From Kitasatospora sp. MMS16-BH015 (GTDB lineage: Bacteria; Actinomycetota; Actinomycetes; Streptomycetales; Streptomycetaceae), in assembly GCF_002943525.1 (NCBI RefSeq), contig NZ_CP025394.1, forward strand, positions 3,720,001 to 3,784,000: a DNA stretch of 64,000 nt, written 5' to 3'. The notes beneath the pieces were generated by a model, which was given only the letters and a program-made list of their open reading frames with translations, was not told the origin of the DNA and made no database searches. Both the position numbers and the translations under genes were made by a program. Shown here in pieces: positions 37,781 to 46,474 of this stretch. The first letter of the stretch is position 1. Every line of letters starts with the position of its first letter.

Positions 37781-38368
37781 ATGAACGGACAACCGGCTTC
37801 CCCCCAGCCGCCCCGCCCCGGCCGCAAGCGCAGCGAGGAGAGCCGGCTGGCGATCCTGGCGGCGGCCTTCGACCTGATCGGCGAGGTCGGCTACGGCAGC
37901 CTGACCGTCGAGGGCATCGCCGTCCGGTCGGGCACCGGCAAACAGACGATCTACCGCTGGTGGCCCTCCAAGGCCGACGTCCTGCTCGACGCCTTGGCCA
38001 CCAAGGCGGAGCTGTACGTGCCAATCCCCGACACCGGGAGCTACCCGGCCGACCTCCGGGCCTTCCTGACCGCCAGCTTCGCGCTGATCCGGCACCCGCA
38101 GATCATCGAGGGCCTACGGGCGCTGATGGCCGAGGCCCAGCTGGATCCCGCCTTCGGCGAACGCTTCCGGGAGTCGTTCCTCCAGCCCCGGCGCGAGGCG
38201 CTCGGCGCTGTCCTGCAGCGCGCCCAGCAGCGGGGCGAGCTGCCCGACGGCCTCTCGGCCGACACCATCACGGACATCGTCTTCGGCACGATCTGGTACC
38301 GGCTGCTCGCCATCCGCAAGCCGTTCGACGCCCAGCTCGTCGAGGAGCTCACCAGCGCACTGACCTGA
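37781..38368 (+). CDS. TetR-family regulator
   Basis: A 195-residue protein. The DNA-binding domain is ILAAAFDLIGEVGYGSLTVEGIAVRSGTGKQTIYRWWPSKADVLL, with a C-terminal domain (IIEGLRALMAEAQLDPAFGERFRE) of the TetR_C type often seen with the SDR or efflux partners. It probably controls the divergent SDR-like gene through the short shared region. The start is chosen to begin just before the basic Pro-rich lead. Confidence 0.9.
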   Translation: MNGQPASPQPPRPGRKRSEESRLAILAAAFDLIGEVGYGSLTVEGIAVRSGTGKQTIYRWWPSKADVLLDALATKAELYVPIPDTGSYPADLRAFLTASFALIRHPQIIEGLRALMAEAQLDPAFGERFRESFLQPRREALGAVLQRAQQRGELPDGLSADTITDIVFGTIWYRLLAIRKPFDAQLVEELTSALT

Positions 38369-38383
38369 CCGAAAGGGGCCCGG

Positions 38384-38490
38384 GCCGGTTGCACTTTCAG
38401 GGGCGCGGGGAACTGCGCGGGTGCGGAAGAGTCCGGCCTGCGGCCTCCCGCTTCGCGCCGTTCCCCGCGCCCCTGGACAGTGCAACCGGC
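38384..38490. repeat. Dispersed repeat pair forming a 36-bp-arm hairpin
   Basis: GCCGGTTGCACT (38384-38395), then the forward core (38399-38419), a 34-base loop, the inverted core (38454-38474), then AGTGCAACCGGC (38479-38490). The outer 12 bases and the 21-base core both pair, giving a near-perfect long stem downstream of the TetR gene. It could act as a terminator or as a processed RNA structure. Confidence 0.85.
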
Positions 38491-38504
38491 TCGATGCGAT
38501 AGCC

Positions 38505-38622
38505 GGCAGGTCGGCTTCTTCCGCACGCGCGCAGTTCCCCGCGCCCCTAGGTGGTGCCACTGGCCCGATGTGACAAGTGGCAGGTCGGCTTCTTCCGACC
38601 CCGCGCCGTTCCCCGCGCCCCC
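38505..38622 (-). repeat. Two tandem inverted-orientation copies of the dispersed repeat
   Basis: A 19-bp exact direct repeat GGCAGGTCGGCTTCTTCCG (38505-38523 and 38579-38597, 74-bp period) precedes two copies of the inverted core (38528-38548 and 38602-38622). This shows that the repeat unit is longer than the core. The block fills the gap before mutY. Confidence 0.85.
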
Positions 38623-38644
38623 GATGGTCGCCGCCCCTGGTGGT

Positions 38645-39538
38645 TCACCTGGGCAGGCGGTAGACCCCCGGGGCCACGGGCTCGACCAGGCCGTCCGTGA
38701 CGAGGCCGTCGAGGGCTCGGGCGCGTTGGACGGGGTCGGGCCAGACTGCGTCGAGGTGGGACTGGGGGACTTCGCCGTGGGCGTCGCGGAGGACGGCGAG
38801 GAGTTTGCCGCGGACCTGGCGGTCGGTGCCCTCGTAGGTCTGGCCGCGGCGGGCCGGGCCCTCGTACGGGGGGCAGCCGGCGGCCTGCCAGGCGCAGTGG
38901 CGGCGGAGCGGGCACTCGCCGCACTTGGGGCTGCGGGCCGTGCAGACCAGGGCGCCCAGCTCCATCACGCCGACGGCCCAGGTGGCGGCGGTCTCGGACT
39001 CGGTGGGGAGCAGGCCGGTCGCGGTGCGGCGCTCGGCCGCGGTGGTGGCCTGGGCGGGGTACTCGACGCCGGTCACGGCGCGGGCGAAGACCCGGCGGAC
39101 GTTGGTGTCGAGGACCACGTGGCGCTGGCGGTAGGCGAAGGAGGCCACGGCGGCGGCCGTGTACTCGCCGACGCCGGGGAGGGCCAGGAGGGCGGCGTGG
39201 TCCTCGGGGACGCGGCCGTCGTGCCGTTCGGTGATCGCCACGGCGGCGGCGTGCAGCCGCAGGGCGCGGCGGGGGTAGCCGAGCCGGCCCCACATCCGAA
39301 CGGCCTCGCCGGGGGCGTCGGCGGCCAGGGCGGCGGGGGTGGGCCACTTGGCGAGCCAGGCCTCGTAGGCGGGGAGCACCCGCTTGACCGGGGTCTGCTG
39401 GAGCATGAACTCGCTCACCATGACCGCCCAGGGGGTGGCCTCGGCGGTGCGCCACGGGAGATCGCGGGCGTTCGCCTCGTACCAGTCCAGGACGGTCGAG
39501 TGGAGCAGCGGGGCGGGGGCAGAGGTGATGGCAACCAT
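38645..39538 (-). CDS. mutY: A/G-specific adenine glycosylase
   Basis: A 297-residue base-excision enzyme removing A opposite 8-oxoG. The start is ATG 39538. The core has DLPWR and FMLQQTPVKRVLP, the helix-hairpin-helix LPGVGEYTAAAVASF, the catalytic Asp in VVLDTNVRRV, and the four-Cys iron-sulphur cluster C-x6-C-x2-C-x5-C in VCTARSPKCGECPLRRHC. The C-terminal 8-oxoG-recognition (NUDIX-like) domain typical of long MutY proteins is absent or very short; the remaining tail looks winged-helix-like. A short MutY is usual in Streptomyces. Confidence 0.92.
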   Translation of the reverse strand: MVAITSAPAPLLHSTVLDWYEANARDLPWRTAEATPWAVMVSEFMLQQTPVKRVLPAYEAWLAKWPTPAALAADAPGEAVRMWGRLGYPRRALRLHAAAVAITERHDGRVPEDHAALLALPGVGEYTAAAVASFAYRQRHVVLDTNVRRVFARAVTGVEYPAQATTAAERRTATGLLPTESETAATWAVGVMELGALVCTARSPKCGECPLRRHCAWQAAGCPPYEGPARRGQTYEGTDRQVRGKLLAVLRDAHGEVPQSHLDAVWPDPVQRARALDGLVTDGLVEPVAPGVYRLPR

Positions 39539-39566
39539 GGCCCTTCGATCCTCCCACGCCCGACCA

Positions 39567-39624
39567 CCCACCCGAGCCCGGGTCCGCTCACCCCACCCGA
39601 GCCCCACCCGAGCCCCATCCGAAC
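39567..39624. repeat. Short tandem repeat upstream of mutY
   Basis: CCCACCCGAGCC occurs at 39567, 39592 and 39603 (11-bp period for the last two), then a degenerate CCCATCCGAAC at 39614. It lies in the 240-bp gap between mutY and the divergent gene. Confidence 0.6.
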
Positions 39625-39766
39625 ACCCGCCCGGCCGTCCGATCCGGTGCTCGGCGGGCACCCGGAGGTGGTTCGTCCACCTCCCCCATCCGGAGCAAAT
39701 GGCGGATCATGTGAAAGAAGCGGCGGCAGAGAGGTGTTGATGCGTCAAGGGGCGCACACAGTCTCG

Positions 39767-39779
39767 TAGAGTTTGCGCG
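39767..39779 (+). promoter_or_regulatory. -10 element for a leaderless transcript
   Basis: TAGAGT (39767-39772) lies seven bases before GTG 39779, which decides that start against the TTG at 39773. Confidence 0.5.
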
Positions 39780-40657
39780 TGCCCTCTCTGCGTCAACCCG
39801 TGGGACCGCTGCCGGCTTCGATCTACTGGCGGCGGCGCATCGTCGTGCTCGCCGCACTGCTCGCCGTGCTCGCGCTGATCCTCTGGCTGACCTCGGGTCA
39901 GAACGGTTCGGGCGGCAAGTCGGACAAGGCGGCGCTCCCCGCCCCGGTCCAGTCGATCACCCCGGGCGCGACCCCGAGCGGGCCCGCGATCACCAGCCGC
40001 CCCGGCGGCGGTTCGGGCGGCGGCGGCACGGGTGCCACCGGCGGCGGCTCCGGCGGCGAGGTGAGCCTCAACGGCGGCACCGGCGCGGGCGGTGGCGGTA
40101 CGAGCGGTGGCGGCACCGGCAGCGGGGGCAGCAGCTCCGGCGGCAGCGGTACCGGCGGTGGGGGTACGGGCAGTGGCGGTACGGGCGGCGGCTCGGGCGG
40201 TTCGGCTGCGGCTCCGCCGGCCACCAACACGGCCGAGGTGATGGCCCTTCCGGTCTGCACCGCCTCGCAGGTGACGCTGGAGCTGGCGCCCTCGCAGAAC
40301 GCGTACGAGAGCAAGGACAAGCCCAAGCTGCTGCTGACCGTCCGCAACACCTCCACCGCCAACTGCCGGGTGGACCTGGGTCGGACGGCCTCGACCATCG
40401 TGGTGACCTCGACCGCGAACGAGCGGATCTGGTCCTCGGGCGACTGCCCGGCGGACCGTCAGAGCACCTGGGTGCAGCTCGCGGCCGACACCGGGCTGAC
40501 CGAGACCTTCAGCTGGGACCGCAGCCGCAGCAAGCCGCAGTGCGCGACCACCGACGGCAGCGCCGCCCCGGCCGGGAACTACCTCGTGCAGGCTTCGCTC
40601 AACGGCCCGGCCGGCGGCCCGGCGACCGCCCGGACCTCGATCCGCCTCGAAGGCTGA
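39779..40657 (+). CDS. Membrane-anchored protein with Gly-rich linker and extracellular domain
   Basis: A 292-residue protein. One transmembrane helix (IVVLAALLAVLALILWLTSG, about 22-42) follows a short cytoplasmic lead. A Gly/Ser-rich linker of about 80 residues then extends the C-terminal domain (about 150-292) outside the cell. That domain has two Cys (PVCTASQ and NCRVDL) plus DCPAD and QCATTDG, so one or two disulphides, and a beta-sandwich look (VTLELAPSQNAYESKDKPKLLLTVRNTSTANC). It resembles small extracellular DUF4232-type domains. Function unknown. It is conserved near mutY and disA in Streptomyces as I recall. Confidence 0.8.
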   Translation: MPSLRQPVGPLPASIYWRRRIVVLAALLAVLALILWLTSGQNGSGGKSDKAALPAPVQSITPGATPSGPAITSRPGGGSGGGGTGATGGGSGGEVSLNGGTGAGGGGTSGGGTGSGGSSSGGSGTGGGGTGSGGTGGGSGGSAAAPPATNTAEVMALPVCTASQVTLELAPSQNAYESKDKPKLLLTVRNTSTANCRVDLGRTASTIVVTSTANERIWSSGDCPADRQSTWVQLAADTGLTETFSWDRSRSKPQCATTDGSAAPAGNYLVQASLNGPAGGPATARTSIRLEG

Positions 40658-41164
40658 CCCGGAGGTCGGCCCGGAGGCCGATCCTGAGGCCGGCTCCAAG
40701 GCCGGGGCGACGGCAGGCTGGCCAGACAACTGACGCCCCGCCGGAGCACACCGGCGGGGCACTCCGGCGATTTCCGGACAACCTTCGGTTGGTATGAGTA
40801 CCGACAGGCGGATGCACCGGTCACGCCACCGTGAGAACCGGCGCACTGATCGTCACACAGGCGGCGATGGAGAGACCGGAATGCCCGGTTCATCCGCATT
40901 TCAGACGGGCCGGATGGCCGGCGGATGGCCGGAGAACGACGACCCGAAAGACACCTTGTCGCTGGCCCGTCAGAACGAGCACCCTGGTCTCAGCAGCTCG
41001 GCAGGCCGCCCCACCGGCCGGCCGGGAAGCCGACGTCTGACGCTCCGGCCCCACCCGGACGTCAGGCGTAGGACCTTTTCCGGCCACCCAGCCCGGCTAC
41101 CCGAGCCCCGCCGTCCGAGCCCGCCCGACCGGTCACACGGATCGGGCCCGGCCGGGCCGCAGCC
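40658..41164. other. 507-bp gene-free region between converging genes
   Basis: It holds a terminator-like hairpin GCCCCGCCGG-AGCACA-CCGGCGGGGC (40735-40760) for the upstream gene. I see no convincing gene in the rest; open frames there have biased composition and no start site. Confidence 0.55.
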
Positions 41165-42271
41165 TCAGACGTAGCGCTCCAGGATGGACGATTCTGCGAG
41201 CCGGGAGAGCCCCTCGCGCACCGAGCGGGCCCGCGTCTCGCCGACGCCCTCGACGGTCTGGAGGTCGTCGATGCTGGCCGCGAGCAGCTTCTGCAGGCCG
41301 CCGAAGTGCTCGACCAGGCGCTCGATCACGGTGTTCGGCAGGCGCGGGATCTTGGCCAGCAGGCGGTAACCGCGCGGCGAGACGGCCGCGTCCAGCGACT
41401 CCGGGGTGCCGGAGTAACCCATCGCCTTGGCCACCGTCTGCAGGTCGAGCAGCTCCGCGTGGGTGAGCGCCTCCAGGTCGGCCAGCACCTCCGGGACCGT
41501 CCGGCCGCGCTTGGCCGCCCGCTCGGGGAAGTAGTCGCGGGCGACCAGCTCGCGCTCGGGCTCGACGCCCTGGATCAGCTCGTCCAGCTGGAGGGCGAGC
41601 AGGCGGCCGTCGGTGCCCAGTTCGAGCACGTAACCCGCGATCTCGGTGGCGATCAGCCGGACCATCTCCAGGCGCTGGGCCACGGCGGTGACGTCCCGGA
41701 CGGTGACCAGGTCCTCGATCTCCAGCGCGGAGAGGGTGCCGGCCACCTCGTCCAGGCGGAGCTTGTATCGCTCCAGGGTGGCCAGCGCCTGGTTGGCCCG
41801 GGAGAGGACGGTGGTGGAGTCCTCCAGGACGCGACGGGTGCCGTTCACGTACATCGCGATCAGCCGCATCGAGTGCGAGACGGCGACCACCGGGAATCCG
41901 GTCTGCCGGTTGACCCGCTCGGCGGTGCGGTGGCGGGTGCCGGTCTCGTCGGTGGGGATGGTCGAGTCGGGCATCAGGTGCACGCCGGCCCGGACGATCT
42001 TGGTGATGTCCTTGTCGAGCACCACCGCGCCGTCGAGCTTGCACAGCTCGCGCAGGCGCGTGGCGGTGAACTCCACGTCAAGGACGAAGCCCCCGGTGCA
42101 GATCGACTCGACCGTCTTGTCGAAGCCGAGCACGATCAGACCACCCGTGTTGGCGCGCAGGACGCGCTCCAGGCCGTCCCGCAGGCCGGTGCCCGGGGCG
42201 ATGGCACTGAGGGAGGCCCGCAGCAGGGCCTCTTCGCGGGAGGACTTGTCCCCCCGGTCGCTGGCTGCCAC
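41165..42271 (-). CDS. disA: DNA integrity scanning diadenylate cyclase DisA
   Basis: A 368-residue protein that makes c-di-AMP from ATP and binds DNA junctions. The N-terminal DAC domain has the KLDGAVVLDKD and GTRHRTAERV motifs (DGA and RHR). A helical spine and a C-terminal helix-hairpin-helix domain follow (VEGVGETRARSVREGLSRL). The GTG start at 42271 has GGAGGAG upstream. It follows radA by about 120 bp in the same direction, the usual DisA-RadA pairing in which RadA moderates DisA. Confidence 0.95.
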   Translation of the reverse strand: MAASDRGDKSSREEALLRASLSAIAPGTGLRDGLERVLRANTGGLIVLGFDKTVESICTGGFVLDVEFTATRLRELCKLDGAVVLDKDITKIVRAGVHLMPDSTIPTDETGTRHRTAERVNRQTGFPVVAVSHSMRLIAMYVNGTRRVLEDSTTVLSRANQALATLERYKLRLDEVAGTLSALEIEDLVTVRDVTAVAQRLEMVRLIATEIAGYVLELGTDGRLLALQLDELIQGVEPERELVARDYFPERAAKRGRTVPEVLADLEALTHAELLDLQTVAKAMGYSGTPESLDAAVSPRGYRLLAKIPRLPNTVIERLVEHFGGLQKLLAASIDDLQTVEGVGETRARSVREGLSRLAESSILERYV

Positions 42272-42395
42272 GTGACTCCTCCGGTCGACCCGGACCGTGT
42301 GGCGTGGCGCCCGACGGTCTGTCGCTGCATTACTGCACTTCATGCCAATTAGACAGGGGAAAGTCTAACTGTGTGCGGCAACAACAAGGTCTGGG

Positions 42396-43961
42396 TCAGA
42401 GCAGTTCGTCAGAGTCGAGTGGCTCCCAGCCTTCCATGAGCTCCTCCGCGTGGGCCGGAACGGGCCGCTCGGCGGCCCGACGGGCCAGCTCCAGGGCCCG
42501 GGCCGGCGCGTCCGAACGGCCAGGCGCGGCCGGCTCGGCGGCAGCCCCCCGGGGCTCACCGGCCGCCCCGCGCGGCTTGGCGGCAGCGCGGCGGCGGCCC
42601 GGGATGGCCCGCAGTGCCTCGCCGATGTCGGCCACCTCGACCACCTTCATGCCCGGCGGCACCTTGCCCGGATCGGGCGGCACCAGCGCGTGGGTGAAGC
42701 CCAGCCGGTGCGCCTCGGCCAGCCGCCGCTGCACACCCGTCACCCGCCGCACCTCACCGGCCAGGCCGACCTCGCCGATCGCCACCAGATTGCTCGGCAG
42801 CGGCGTGTCGGTCGAGGAACTGGCCACCGCCAGGGCCACCGCGAGGTCGGCGGAGGGCTCGGAGAGCTTCACCCCGCCGACGGTGGCGGTGTAGATGTCC
42901 TGCTTGCCCAGCTTGACCCCGCCGTGCCGCTCGACCACGGCCAGGATCATCGCGATCCGGGGCGATTCGAGGCCCGAGGTCGTCCGGCGCGGGGAGGGGA
43001 TCTGCGAATCCACCATCAGCGCCTGCACCTCGGCCACCAGCGGGCGCTTGCCCTCCAGAGTGACCGTCAGGCAGGTGCCGGGCACCGGCTTGTCACGGCG
43101 GGTCAGGAAGAGGCCCGAAGGGTCAGCCAGGCCGATGATGCCCTCGTCGTGCAGCTCGAAGCAGCCGACCTCGTCGGTGGCGCCGTACCGGTTCTTGACG
43201 CCCCGGATGATGCGCAGCCGGGCGTGTCGGTCTCCCTCGAAGCTGAGCACCACGTCGACCAGGTGCTCCAGCAGGCGCGGGCCGGCGATCTGGCCGTCCT
43301 TGGTGACGTGGCCGACCAGCAGGGTGGCCATCCCGCGCTCCTTGGAGGCCCGGATCAGCGCCCCCGCCACCTCGCGGACCTGGGCCGGGCCGCCGGGCGC
43401 GCCGTCCAGCTCGGCGGAGGCGATGGTCTGCACCGAGTCGAGGATGAGCAGCCCCGGGCTCACCTGGTCGATATGGCCGAGCACGGCGCCCAGATCCTGC
43501 TCGGCGGCCAGGTAGAGGTGGTCGGAGAGCGCGTTGATCCGGTCCGCCCGGAGGCGGACCTGGCCGGCCGACTCCTCGCCGGTCACGTACAGCGTGCGGT
43601 GCCGGTCACTGGCGGCCTTGGCCGCCACGTCCAGCAGCAGGGTGGACTTGCCGACGCCGGGCTCGCCGGCCAGCAGCACCACGGCCCCCGGCACCAGCCC
43701 ACCGCCGAGCACCCGGTCGAGCTCCGGCACCCCGGTGGAGCGGGCGGTGGCCACCTGCCCGTCGATCTGCCCGATCGGCTTGGCCGGCGAGCTGACCGGC
43801 CCGGCCGCGGTGGTCCGGATCGGGACGGCGCCGTACTCCTCGACCGTGCCCCAGGCGTTGCACTCCGGGCAGCGGCCGACCCACTTGGGCAGCTGGTTGC
43901 CGCACTCCGTGCAGCGGTACGCCGGGCGGGGCTTGGCGGTGGTCTTGGTACGGGCAGCCAT
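42396..43961 (-). CDS. radA: DNA repair protein RadA (Sms)
   Basis: A 521-residue ATPase. The N-terminal zinc finger is YRCTECGNQLPKWVGRCPECNAWG. The RecA-like core has Walker A GEPGVGKST, the KNRFG-type motif VKNRYGATDEVGCFE, and a Lon-protease-like C-terminal domain (LAGEVRRVTGVQRRLAEA). It ends in a low-complexity Ala/Pro/Arg extension of about 60 residues, longer than in E. coli. RadA processes recombination intermediates. It heads the radA-disA unit. Confidence 0.95.
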   Translation of the reverse strand: MAARTKTTAKPRPAYRCTECGNQLPKWVGRCPECNAWGTVEEYGAVPIRTTAAGPVSSPAKPIGQIDGQVATARSTGVPELDRVLGGGLVPGAVVLLAGEPGVGKSTLLLDVAAKAASDRHRTLYVTGEESAGQVRLRADRINALSDHLYLAAEQDLGAVLGHIDQVSPGLLILDSVQTIASAELDGAPGGPAQVREVAGALIRASKERGMATLLVGHVTKDGQIAGPRLLEHLVDVVLSFEGDRHARLRIIRGVKNRYGATDEVGCFELHDEGIIGLADPSGLFLTRRDKPVPGTCLTVTLEGKRPLVAEVQALMVDSQIPSPRRTTSGLESPRIAMILAVVERHGGVKLGKQDIYTATVGGVKLSEPSADLAVALAVASSSTDTPLPSNLVAIGEVGLAGEVRRVTGVQRRLAEAHRLGFTHALVPPDPGKVPPGMKVVEVADIGEALRAIPGRRRAAAKPRGAAGEPRGAAAEPAAPGRSDAPARALELARRAAERPVPAHAEELMEGWEPLDSDELL

Positions 43962-44094
43962 GGCGCCAACCGTAGCGGGTGCCACCGACAGTGCCCGCCC
44001 CTCCGCTACCACGGCCCGGCAGCCGAACGACGGTCTTGTTACCCGAAAGAAGTACAACGGCCGGGAACCGCCCGGACGGCGGCGGTGCCCTCTC

Positions 44095-44108
44095 TACCGT
44101 CGGGCGAA
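44095..44108 (+). promoter_or_regulatory. -10 element for a leaderless transcript
   Basis: TACCGT (44095-44100) ends eight bases before ATG 44108. Confidence 0.45.
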
Positions 44109-46210
44109 TGACCACCGGACTTTCACCCCAGGAACCCCCCACCTCCCGGGCGGCGAACGTCGGCCAGGACGCCTTGCGGGGTTATGACCACCACGTGGAC
44201 GGGCTGTTCACGTACTGCCTCTCGGTGCTCTGCGAGCACGAAGCGGCGGCCGCCGCCGTCCGGGAGGTGCACGCGCTGGTGCTGCGGCACGGCGACCGGC
44301 TGGCCGACCCCGTGCTGCTGCGGGCCTGGCTCTACTCGCTGGCCCGGTACTGCTGCCTGCGGCGGCTCGGGCCGGGCGGAGCCCCGGCCGCGACGGGGAA
44401 GCCGACCCGGCCACCGGCCCGGCTCCCGGCCGAACTCCTGGCCGAACGGCAGCGTGAGCTGGCCTCGCTGGCCTGGCCGGAGGCGGCGGGCACCTCGCCG
44501 GAGCAGCGGGAGGCGCTGGAGCTGGCCGTCCGGCACCGGCTGCGGCCGGCGGAGATCGCCGCCGTGCTCGGCCTCCCGGGCGAGGCGGCCGGGGCGCTGC
44601 TGGCGGCGGCGGGCGTGGAGGTCGGGCGGACCCGGGCCGCGCTGCTGGTGCTCGGGGTGGGCAACTGCCCGGTGCTGGCCGAGCTCGGCGGGGTCGGCGC
44701 GGAGAGCTGGCGGGGGTGGGTGCTCGGGCCCGCCCTGCGGCGGGAGCTGGTGCGGCACGTCGCCGAGTGTCCGACCTGCCGGGGCACCGCCGACCGGGTC
44801 GCGGGCGGTCCCGCCGGCCGGCCCGGGCTCACCGACCTGTCCGGGCTGCCGATGCTGCCCGCGCCGGCCGCGCTGCGGCTGGCGGGGTTGGGCGACGCGG
44901 TCTCGGACGGCGGGGCGGGCCTGGGTGCCCCGGGGTATCCGGCGGGGAGCGGCTCTGCGGGGGACGGCTCTACAGGGGACGGCGCCCCGGCCGTGGGCGG
45001 GAACGCGGCGAGCGGGAACGCAGGCGGTGGGGCTCCAGCGGGCGGTGGGGCTCCAGCGGGCGGTGGGACTCCAGCGGGAAGTGGGGCTCCAGCGGGGCGG
45101 GGCATGCGAGGACGGGCCACGGCGGGGCCGGCGGAGGGCGCGGCGTCGGCGGGTCGGACCGGACCGGGGCGGCGGGCCCGGCGGGAGAGTGCCGGGGCGG
45201 TGTTCCACGCCGGGGCGGCGGCCGGGCGGCGGGCGGCCGGACGACGCGGGGCCCGGGAGGAGCGGGTGGAGCCGCCGGAGGTGCGGTTCGACCAGAGCGG
45301 GTTCCCCCGGCACCGGGCACCCGGGCGGGCGCTGCGGCCCGGCCCGGCCGTCCGGCAGCGGGTGGTGACCACAGGAGTGGTGGCCGCCGTGCTCACGGCT
45401 CCGGTGGTGGCGCTCTGGGTCGCGCACCGGGGTGGGGGCGCGAGTTCGACCATCTCCTCCGTCCGGGTCGACCTGCCGCGGCCGGCCGAGCCGCGGCCGG
45501 TCGCCTCCGGCGCGCCCGTCCGGTCCGGCACGGGGGCGCTGCCCCTGCAACTGGCCGCGGCGGCGCCTGAAGAAACGTTGCTGCCGCCCATCCACGCGGC
45601 CGTGTCCGTGGCCTCGGCTCCCGGCGCACCGGACGGTGCCGTCACGACCACCCCGGCACCGAACAGCGGTGCCCCCGCACCCGACCCCGGCCAACTGATG
45701 GTCGAGGCCAACGACTACGCGGGCCGCACCGTCCTCACTCTCACCAACACCGGTGGCAGCCCGCTCGACTGGCACGCCCTCAGCGATGCCGGTTGGCTCC
45801 GGCTCAGCCGCGACTCGGGCACCCTGGAGCCGGGCCAGCGGATCACCGTCACCGTCACCGTCGACGAGGCGAGCGCCCCGCAGGCCCAGTGGACGGCCCA
45901 CCTCACCCTGCCCCCCTCCCAGGCCGTGGTCACCCTCACCGGCGGCCCCACCCGCCGCGGCGGCGGCCCGCCGACCGTCCCGCCGCCGAGCGAAACCCCC
46001 ACCCCCACGCCCACGCCCACCCCCACCCCGACGCCGCCTCCGAGCAGTCCCTCCCCCACCGGCAACCCTGCCGGCAGCAGCCCGAGCCCGACGCCGACCC
46101 AGGCCCCGTCCCCGGAGCCGACCACCACCACCCCGAGCACGGAGCCCTCCCCCACCCCGACGGCCACCTCGCCGTCGCCCTCACCCACGGGCACCCCGAC
46201 GGCCGGCTGA
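44108..46210 (+). CDS. Sigma-factor-like / zinc anti-sigma-like / TM / BACON-like fusion protein
   Basis: A 700-residue protein with an unusual order of parts. Residues 20-85 (LFTYCLSVLCEHEAAAAAVREV...RAWLYSLARYCCLRRLG) resemble sigma-70 region 2, and 135-180 (SPEQREALELAVRHRLRPAEIAAVLGLP) resemble region 4. A zinc anti-sigma-like motif H217-x3-C221-x2-C224 (RHVAECPTC) follows. A low-complexity segment with tandem GGGAPA units leads to one transmembrane helix (about 418-438). Outside the cell a beta-sandwich resembling a BACON domain (about 535-615, GSPLDWHALSDAGWLRLSRDSGTL) and a Thr/Pro-rich tail of about 85 residues end the protein. Whether the sigma parts still bind RNA polymerase or DNA is unknown. 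Confidence 0.82.
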   Translation: MTTGLSPQEPPTSRAANVGQDALRGYDHHVDGLFTYCLSVLCEHEAAAAAVREVHALVLRHGDRLADPVLLRAWLYSLARYCCLRRLGPGGAPAATGKPTRPPARLPAELLAERQRELASLAWPEAAGTSPEQREALELAVRHRLRPAEIAAVLGLPGEAAGALLAAAGVEVGRTRAALLVLGVGNCPVLAELGGVGAESWRGWVLGPALRRELVRHVAECPTCRGTADRVAGGPAGRPGLTDLSGLPMLPAPAALRLAGLGDAVSDGGAGLGAPGYPAGSGSAGDGSTGDGAPAVGGNAASGNAGGGAPAGGGAPAGGGTPAGSGAPAGRGMRGRATAGPAEGAASAGRTGPGRRARRESAGAVFHAGAAAGRRAAGRRGAREERVEPPEVRFDQSGFPRHRAPGRALRPGPAVRQRVVTTGVVAAVLTAPVVALWVAHRGGGASSTISSVRVDLPRPAEPRPVASGAPVRSGTGALPLQLAAAAPEETLLPPIHAAVSVASAPGAPDGAVTTTPAPNSGAPAPDPGQLMVEANDYAGRTVLTLTNTGGSPLDWHALSDAGWLRLSRDSGTLEPGQRITVTVTVDEASAPQAQWTAHLTLPPSQAVVTLTGGPTRRGGGPPTVPPPSETPTPTPTPTPTPTPPPSSPSPTGNPAGSSPSPTPTQAPSPEPTTTTPSTEPSPTPTATSPSPSPTGTPTAG
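45023..45094 (+). repeat. Four tandem 18-bp coding repeats
   Basis: Units at 45023, 45041, 45059 and 45077 (GGCGGTGGGGCTCCAGCG and close variants) encode Gly-Gly-Gly-Ala-Pro-Ala steps in the linker of the fusion protein. Copy number could vary between strains. Confidence 0.8.
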
Positions 46211-46339
46211 CCGGACCGGCGGACCGCTCGACCGATTCGTGTCCGTCCCTGCCGTGGCGCGGACGGAAAACCCCTGGTGAGCGGCGAACCTCCGCCACTA
46301 CAGTGCCCGACGTCGACTGCGACCGGGGGAGGTGGGGTT

Positions 46340-46474
46340 ATGGGTGCCGTGAGCGAGCTTCGCCATGCCCTCATCCGGGTCGCCGTCCGAGGCGGTTCCA
46401 TGCCGCCGCGACCCGGGCCCCGCCATGCCTTCCGGAGTCGCACATCATGCGCAGTACCCCTTCTCGACCGCTGA
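46340..46474 (+). CDS. Possible 44-residue ORF upstream of the epimerase gene
   Basis: ATG 46340 after GGGGGAGGTGGGG encodes a basic peptide (MGAVSELRHALIRVAVRGG...). It runs 28 bases past the epimerase start in another frame. A -10-like TACAGT lies upstream at about 46298. Could be a coupled leader or chance. Confidence 0.3.
   Translation: MGAVSELRHALIRVAVRGGSMPPRPGPRHAFRSRTSCAVPLLDR

Noticed and set aside
37003..38368. Horizontally acquired island
   Set aside because: Base composition and codon use look the same as the surroundings by eye, and no integrase or attachment site is present.
40794..41174. Possible gene between the Gly-rich protein and disA
   Set aside because: No ribosome site, Arg/Pro-rich composition without predicted fold, and it runs into the 3' end of disA.
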